Under the pieces are notes generated by a model, which saw only the letters and a list, made by a program, of their open reading frames with translations, did not search any database and was not told where the DNA came from. Positions 58,157 to 64,000 of a DNA stretch of 64,000 nt are shown piece by piece. Both the position numbers and the translations under genes were made by a program. The number at the start of each line of letters is the position of its first letter. Position 1 is the first letter of the stretch. Source of the stretch: Clonostachys chloroleuca (Eukaryota > Ascomycota > Sordariomycetes > Hypocreales > Bionectriaceae); contig JBANAY010000003.1 of assembly GCA_037952775.1 (NCBI GenBank), positions 22,816,001 to 22,880,000 on the forward strand, given 5' to 3'.

Positions 58157-59737
58157 ATGTCGTCTGAATCAGAACGACCGGGCCAGCCCGAAGCCCTTCG
58201 GCCTGAGATTCCAGAGCCACAGGCGTCCACAAGCCTGGGACGGCACGATCAAGCTGTTATTCTACGGCCACGACATCGCTCTGGTCTTTTTTCCTGGCCA
58301 TACGCTCTCGCTGCCGTAGGGTTCGCTATTCTTTCTACGCCGTTTGCTTGGTTACTCTCGGCCGAAACACCAATCGACCCAACAAACTATGCTTTACGAA
58401 CTAAGACTGTCCTCCAAACAACCCCTCTTATCGATGGACACAACGACCTGCCATGGCTCTTGCGAGTTGAACTTCATAACCGCATCCGTGACGACAAATT
58501 CGACCCACGGCAGAAGCTCCTCGGCCATACGGATATTTCTCGCATGAGACAGGGCCAAATGGGTGGTCAATTCTGGAGCGTATATGTCCATTGCGATGCG
58601 GCGCAAAAGCACTTCGACGACCCTTCCGTAAGTACCAATTAATAGGTACATATTATGTTGTCGTGTGGTTAACTTGCTTGCCCTCCAGTGGGTTGTTAGA
58701 GATACGCTTGAGCAAATCGATGTAGCGAAGAGATTCATTTCAGAATATCCCGACGTCTTCCAGTATTGCACCACGCCATCATGTGTGCGCCAGGCTTTTG
58801 CCAAAGGACGCATTGCCAGCATGCTTGGCATCGAGGGCGGGCACCAACTTGGAGGCTCAATTGCAGCAATCCGACAAGCATATGACCTCGGCGTGAGATA
58901 CATCACGACAACTCACAACTGTGATAATGCGTGGGCAACGGCGGCATCGACAGTAGCTGCCAAGGGACCAGGCGCAGATCGAGGGTTGACTCCGTTCGGT
59001 GCAGCTTACGTCAAGGAGATGAATCGCTTAGGCATGCTTCTGGATCTCTCACATGTGTCTCATCAGACGATGAGGGACGTGCTGTCACTCACCCGTGCAC
59101 CCATCATCTTTTCCCACTCCGGCGCGTACTCTGTATCTCCCCATCTGCGCAATGTGCCCGATGATGTACTGCGCAGCGTGCGCCAAAACGGGGGAATAGT
59201 CATGGCGGTATTTGTCAATCGCTTTTTGAACATGAAGAACCCAGATTCCGCTACCATTCACGACGTTGTTGATCATATCTGGCATATTGCTGAAGTCGCT
59301 GGATGGGAGCATGTAGGCATTGGATCTGACTTTAGCGGCACACCGTTCACTCCAATAGGACTCGAGGTAAAATGATGAGCCTGTATCATGAAAGCAAGAG
59401 ACGCCGCTAATAACCTATCTTTTAGGACGTATCAAAGTTCCCAAATCTCATTGAGCTTCTGATGGCGCGAGGAGCAACAGACGATCAGATTAGACTTTTG
59501 GTAGGAGATAATTTGCTCAGAGTTTGGGCGAACATTGAGCAAAGGGCCAAGGAGATCCAATCAGAGGAGCCACCTGTCGAAGAAGAGTGGGAGGGGAGGA
59601 AGTGGCAGCATGGGTACAAGAGCTCGCCTTACATGCTTCGTGAAACACGTGAAATTGCGATCAAGGAAGATTGGGGGCAGCCTCACCAGTTCAATGTCGC
59701 CACTAAAGGAAATAATGACGGACAAAACAATGAGTAG
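58157..59737 (+). CDS. Membrane dipeptidase (peptidase family M19, renal-dipeptidase-like)
   Basis: Exons 58157-58627, 58689-59366 and 59426-59737; introns 61 and 59 bp; 486 aa. The enzyme is a zinc hydrolase of dipeptides. Metal and active-site blocks are complete: DGHNDLPW (His95, Asp97), [11 protein letters not shown] (bridging Glu), [21 protein letters not shown], and GSDFSG. A single N-terminal helix ([22 protein letters not shown]) would anchor it as a type II membrane protein, a feature also found in dipeptidases of fungal metabolite clusters that trim gamma-glutamyl/Cys-Gly adducts. Here no NRPS or GST is visible, so that role is only a possibility. Shares a promoter with the P450. 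Confidence 0.93.
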
Positions 59738-60417
59738 GCCTAGTTTCGAGTGGGGAGTTGTCGTAACCATTCTTGGGCGTGTTATGATAACAATCCATTG
59801 TGAATTATGCACGTTGAATCTCTCGTTACCAATCAGATTTTGATGAGCCTTGGGACCCAAGGATCTGGTAACTAGTACTATTCCTGGACTAATTCGTTCC
59901 CCGTAATTTGATTTGGATAAGAAGCGATATCGGTCCAAAGAATGTGTCTGGTCACGGTTTCTTCTGATGACTGGTTATACGAAGATCCACAAACCTCCTG
60001 TCATCCCCGGGAATAACACGAGGCAAGATAAGAAACTGTGGAGGAACGTAGCAACGCTACCGCTGTCATGGGTAGTTGTCTCATTATTGTCCGGATGATG
60101 CAATTTAGAGTTTACCAATCGAGTGTTCCGTTAGTGATTGCGACATAGAACCCCAGCAAGAAGTGATTAGAATTGCAGGGGTGCTCTAGTTATACAAAAC
60201 CCAGGCCTCATCCCTCAGGCACGGGTTTCTATTCTCCCTCCAAGGAGTATTCAACATATTGCTGGGTCATCTAATGGAGTGTTGTGGGGAAGCAAGAGTG
60301 GGTGGTATTTAAGCGGTTTTCATCCCCGGAGTTGGGAGACAAATCTGTGATGCTAAAAACAACCCTATCTTTACTTATCATTCTATATATTGCAATTCCA
60401 CCAAATTCTTCATATTT
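59738..60417. other. Intergenic, permease promoter
   Basis: 680 bp, nothing else supported. Confidence 0.5.
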
Positions 60418-61984
60418 ATGATGTCTGATAGTGGTCACGATGAGAAAACTCCGCCTCAGGCGGATAAAAATAGCGCTTCTCAGGTCGCCGTCCCCTTGGA
60501 AGCTACAGAAAGCTCAGAGCAGGCTCTCGTTCGGCGCCTGCTTCGAAAGACTGATTTGTTGGTAATGCCCGGCCTATGCTTGGCTTACTTTACAAACACT
60601 CTGGACAGAAGCAACCTGGGGAATGCGAAGACCGACACTATTGTGGAGGATCTACACCTAGGCACCAACGAGTTCTCCTTGATGCTGGTGGTGTTTTATA
60701 TTCCATATGCCCTTCTCAATATTCCATGGTCGCTTCTCGCCAAGAAGTTCAACCCAGCCGTTATCATCCCCCTTGCTGTTTGTCTGTGGGGAATCGTTAC
60801 TATCGCATCTGTGGCTTCCAAAAACGGAGGGCATTTGATGGCATGCAGAGTTCTAGTGGGTGCGATCGAGGCAAGCTATAAGCCTTGCGAAGTTTTCTAC
60901 TTGAGTCTATTCTATACCAGGAAAGAAATGAGCTTTCGCGTTGGTATGGTTGGCCAGTTTGGATTCATCGCAGGTGCCGTGAGCGGGCTGATCAGCTGGG
61001 GTGTCTTTCAGTGGAACGGGAATCTTCAGGTAAGCAGGTCTACATCATGGCGATCAAGGTGCTCTATCTAACAATGTGAAACTCAGGGATGGCAATACCT
61101 ATTTATCATTGAGGGTGCTATCACAGTTCTTGTTGCTGCGTGGCTTTTCGTCTGGGCTCCAAGAAGTCCTCAAAAATGTCGATTCTTCAGCGCCGAGGAG
61201 AAAGCATTGGCTCAATCTCGACTTGAGCTCGACTCACAAGACCAAGACAAATATTTTCGGTGGGATGAAGCATTTGCGCAACTCAAGATGTGGCAGACTT
61301 GGGTCTTTGCCTTCATGGCTTTGCTCTATGGAATTGGTGTGGCCAGTAGCTCGAACTTCTTGCCGGTAAGTAGGCTTTGATCGTTACATACTACCACCAT
61401 AATGGCTAACAGTTTTAAACTAGACTATGGTTAAAAGACTCACAAAAAACACGGTCCAAGCCAATCTTTACACAGTCGGTCCGAACCTCGTGGCTTCCGC
61501 TGTGCAGTTGACCATAACGTGGCTCTCGGACCGCTACCAACAGCGAGCCTACTTCTCCTGCGGCAGCGTTGTCGTATCAATCTTGGGATGGATTCTCCTA
61601 GGCACGCTTAATCTGGTGAAGAGCCCCAAGGCTGGTTACTTCCTCACCTATCTTGTCCCATGTGTGACTTTCATCCCCAGCAATCTGGTTCCTGTTTGGC
61701 TTTCCTCCAACACGCCCACCACGACTGGCCGAGCAGTGTCCCTGGGTCTCAACTATACCTTCATGAACCTGGCCGGAGTTCTATCGTCCGTATCATTCCG
61801 CGACAATGAGGCGCCTGTTCACAAAACAGCCTTGATCCTAGCAGGAGCGACCCAAGCTGGGTTTGCAGTGACTGCTCTAGCCATGAGGTATTACTATGTC
61901 CAGATGAATAATAAGTTGGACAAGGGGGTAATCCCGTATGCACCAGGGATGTCACGCCGTCCTGAATACCGCTACGCTGTGTAG
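60418..61984 (+). CDS. MFS anion:cation symporter (ACS family, Dal5/Tna1-like)
   Basis: Exons 60418-61029, 61087-61365 and 61424-61984; introns 57 and 58 bp; 483 aa. Two Met codons open the frame (60418, 60421). ACS marks are LRKTDLLVMPGLCLAYFTN with LDRSNLGNAK (helix 1 and loop), FYIPYALLNIPWSLLAKKF, and GWQYLFIIEGAITVLVA at the second-exon start. Family members import organic anions such as nicotinate, allantoate, pantothenate or dipeptides. The C-terminal helix set and short cytosolic tail (YRYAV) are complete. Placement after a dipeptidase makes dipeptide or amino-acid-derived cargo an attractive inference. Confidence 0.92.
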
Positions 61985-62860
61985 AGATCGCGGGCAATTG
62001 ATTTCTTAGCGATCCATATTACTGAGTATTAGCAGTGGCTCGGTTTTTGTTCCCCAGTGGCGCGGGTTGATAGGACACGGGACACATCAGTCAGAAAGGG
62101 AATAAAGGAATATACGGAATGGTAAAGAGGGTATTTTCGCACTGTATCTGCCTCTTCTCTCAATGCATCCTTCTCTTGTTCATTTCAAGCGCTGAATAAG
62201 CCACGACGCGTCAAGACGCGTCTCATTGTTTACGTGCCCTTAAAGTAAGACAAAACTGGAGCAAATTCGACTTGGTGGTTCCTGAGCGTTAGCTACCCTA
62301 TAGTTCGGCCAGTAACCGTCGAAATGAAGTGTTTGGCTTTCACCAGTCAACAGGAAATTGCATATATAGAGCATTGAATATGCCCTAGAATGGTCTGATC
62401 ACTCTGAGAGAAATAATTTCCGGTAACTCTCCCTCAGACACTGTCTTTTTCTGTTTGGTGATTGAGTGAGTAAAATTGCGATGTTGGCGATAAGATTCTG
62501 GTGTCAAATGCTGTCGAGTATAAGGTGTTACGTTTAACATAACAAACCACGTTGCCGTGAAGAGTTATATTCACATTAGAATAAAACGCGCGAGATGAGA
62601 GATGAGGTTTCTTCCAGGCTCGTCAACAGAAGGGGCGTATCACGTGACGAAGTCATGGCTGTTTTGCGTAGACTTTCTTAGTGCAGTAATTTATGGAGCG
62701 GTGCTTAAAATTAGGTAATTGCCTCCTGAGTTCTCAACTAAATCTTTATTAACTTCACTTCTCCTCGCCCTTGGATTCACCATCCATTGGAAATCGATCC
62801 GGCGAGTGTCTGCCTTGAATCTAGAGAACTCTCTTGATAACAGAACAATGTAATGTCTTA
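61985..62860. other. Intergenic, regulator promoter
   Basis: 876 bp with no gene supported. A CACGTG box lies near 62641. Confidence 0.5.
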
Positions 62861-64000
62861 ATGGATCAAGACCAATTCGTCTCCTCACGTTTCCCAAACC
62901 GCCGCCGGGCTACCCAGGCATGTGTTCCTTGCCGAACAAGGAAGACAAGATGTGACGCTGCACAGCCGAAATGCGGCTACTGTGCCCAGCACAACGTGGA
63001 GTGTATATACCGTGAAGCTCAACAGCCGCGTATCGACCACGGTACTCAGGTTATCCTGGAAAGAATTCAGCTCCTGGAGGACCGCCTGACCTCTGTACAA
63101 CTTGTGGATGCTACCCCAGCAGCGTCCGTTCTACCGTCTCGCCCGACCCAGGCTCAACCTCCCCAAAATACTGAAACAGAGCCAGAGGGACGGATTGCCT
63201 CATCTCACACCGCAAATGCGAATCATGTTCATGACTGGCCAATCGTCCGGCAGCTGCTGTCTGAGGCCCCTGGGCTTGAACGTCAGCTTGCTGGAGGTGC
63301 CACAGACATTTTCTTCGAGTCTCCAACACAGATGCGACCTCCCCCTTTGTCGTGGAGACTTTTCGAACAATTCTCATCCGATTCTAATCTCGAGTATCAG
63401 CGCCTCATTGAAATCTACTTTGCAGAGGTTAACGTTATCTTCCCATTGCTCTCTTCCGACGACCTCTACCTGATCTATGGCCAGGTGGTAACAGAGGACA
63501 CCGCTGAGTGGCAAGAGACCAAGACGTCTGTTCCTGTTGGCGAATATGCTTTGCTTCTGCTCGTGCTCACAATGGCTACATATGTGTTCAAGGGTTGTAA
63601 CAAGGTGATGCTGTCATTGAATCCGATGCCAGATGACCCCCAAGAGGATTTGCTGTGGAGCAAGGCGGTACTCCTACTTGGACCTGTCTCTTCGGAGATG
63701 TCAATTGTAGCTGCCCAATGCCTCATGCTGGCCAGGTGCGTTATGGTGAAACCATGTTGATTTTCTCCGTTCTCCGCCTAGCCTTCGTCTTGGCATATAC
63801 TGATTTTAAACAGCCTATACCGAGGCGCGAAGGGTCGTGTGGCTGAATCTTTTCATTGGAGTCATTTGGCTGCCGTGAAGTGCGACGCGCTGGCTCATTC
63901 TTACCTACATATCAAACATATCCGTCCGCCGGATGAGTTCGCCCGCTTATTTTGGGTTGCTTATATCTACGAGAGCGATTTTGTCTCCGAGGTTTCACTC
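62861..64000 (+). CDS. Zn2Cys6 transcription factor, cut by right window edge
   Basis: Exon 1 62861-63735, intron 63736-63813 (78 bp), exon 2 from 63814 to the edge without a stop. The ATG at 62861 begins MDQDQFVSSRF. The zinc cluster is CVPCRTRKTRCDAAQPKCGYC, read here as C-x2-C-x6-C then C-x2-C, followed by a coiled coil (VILERIQLLEDRL). The fungal-specific domain starts near residue 160 (IEIYFAEVNVIFPLL) and continues across the splice (QCLMLASLYRGAKGR). It likely governs the P450, dipeptidase and permease to its left, by position only. Confidence 0.9.

Noticed and set aside
58157..59737. Gliotoxin-type cluster
   Set aside because: A dipeptidase and P450 occur together, but no NRPS, glutathione transferase, thioredoxin reductase-like or methyltransferase gene is visible in the window.

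Overview
The window reads as nuclear DNA of a filamentous ascomycete (Pezizomycotina; family content looks Eurotiales-like, but genus cannot be fixed). Genes carry many 49-93 bp GT..AG introns with CTAAC-like branch sites. Zn2Cys6 regulators, MFS permeases, fungal F-box, kelch and DUF7730-type proteins are present, and decayed genes show C-to-T/G-to-A (RIP-like) stops. No tRNA, rRNA or CRISPR was seen.

Layout. (1) 1-1414: vacuolar Ca2+/H+ exchanger, minus strand, running off the left edge. (2) 3018-11385: a carbohydrate island with a GH172 (DUF2961) enzyme, a Zn2Cys6 regulator, a GH32 fructosidase and an MFS sugar permease. Neither hydrolase has a signal peptide, so the block looks like import followed by intracellular breakdown of a fructose-containing sugar. 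(3) 11837-26598: unknown membrane protein, small Lys/Ala-rich protein, GPR1/FUN34/YaaH acetate permease, a hyaluronan/capsule-synthase-like GT2 with a frameshift in an ATCG tandem, a 72-aa membrane peptide, a DHA1 drug:H+ antiporter and a PhzF-family protein. (4) 26599-30347: gene-poor, AT-rich, with a 3' gene fragment and repeat relics. (5) 30348-39257: secreted CE2 acetylesterase, eight-exon quinate/sugar-type permease, and a divergent phytanoyl-CoA dioxygenase/Zn2Cys6 pair. (6) 40018-55054: a gene graveyard around a young LTR element. An F-box pseudogene is split by the element; a berberine-bridge oxidase, a DUF7730 gene and a kelch gene are broken; an intact FUSC/ArAE-type transporter sits among them. 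(7) 55735-64000: cytochrome P450 and membrane dipeptidase sharing a divergent promoter, then an ACS-family permease and a Zn2Cys6 regulator cut by the right edge; this looks like a small catabolic or secondary-metabolic cluster.

The most unusual object is the 3.7-kb element at 40815-44536. It has two 179-bp LTRs differing at one base and an ATTAT target-site duplication, but no gag or pol. Its interior is mainly a long array of about 54-bp modules, each able to form two hairpins. The arms change together between modules (CTGTCC/GGACAG versus CTGTCT/AGACAG; inner GTA/TAC, GTG/CAC, AAC/GTT, GAC/GTC), so pairing appears to be kept while sequence drifts. A second, different dyad array follows. 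I know of no named element of this design.

Exon boundaries were inferred by eye from splice consensus, frame continuity and family resemblance. For every multi-exon gene called intact and complete in the window, the summed exon lengths are divisible by three.
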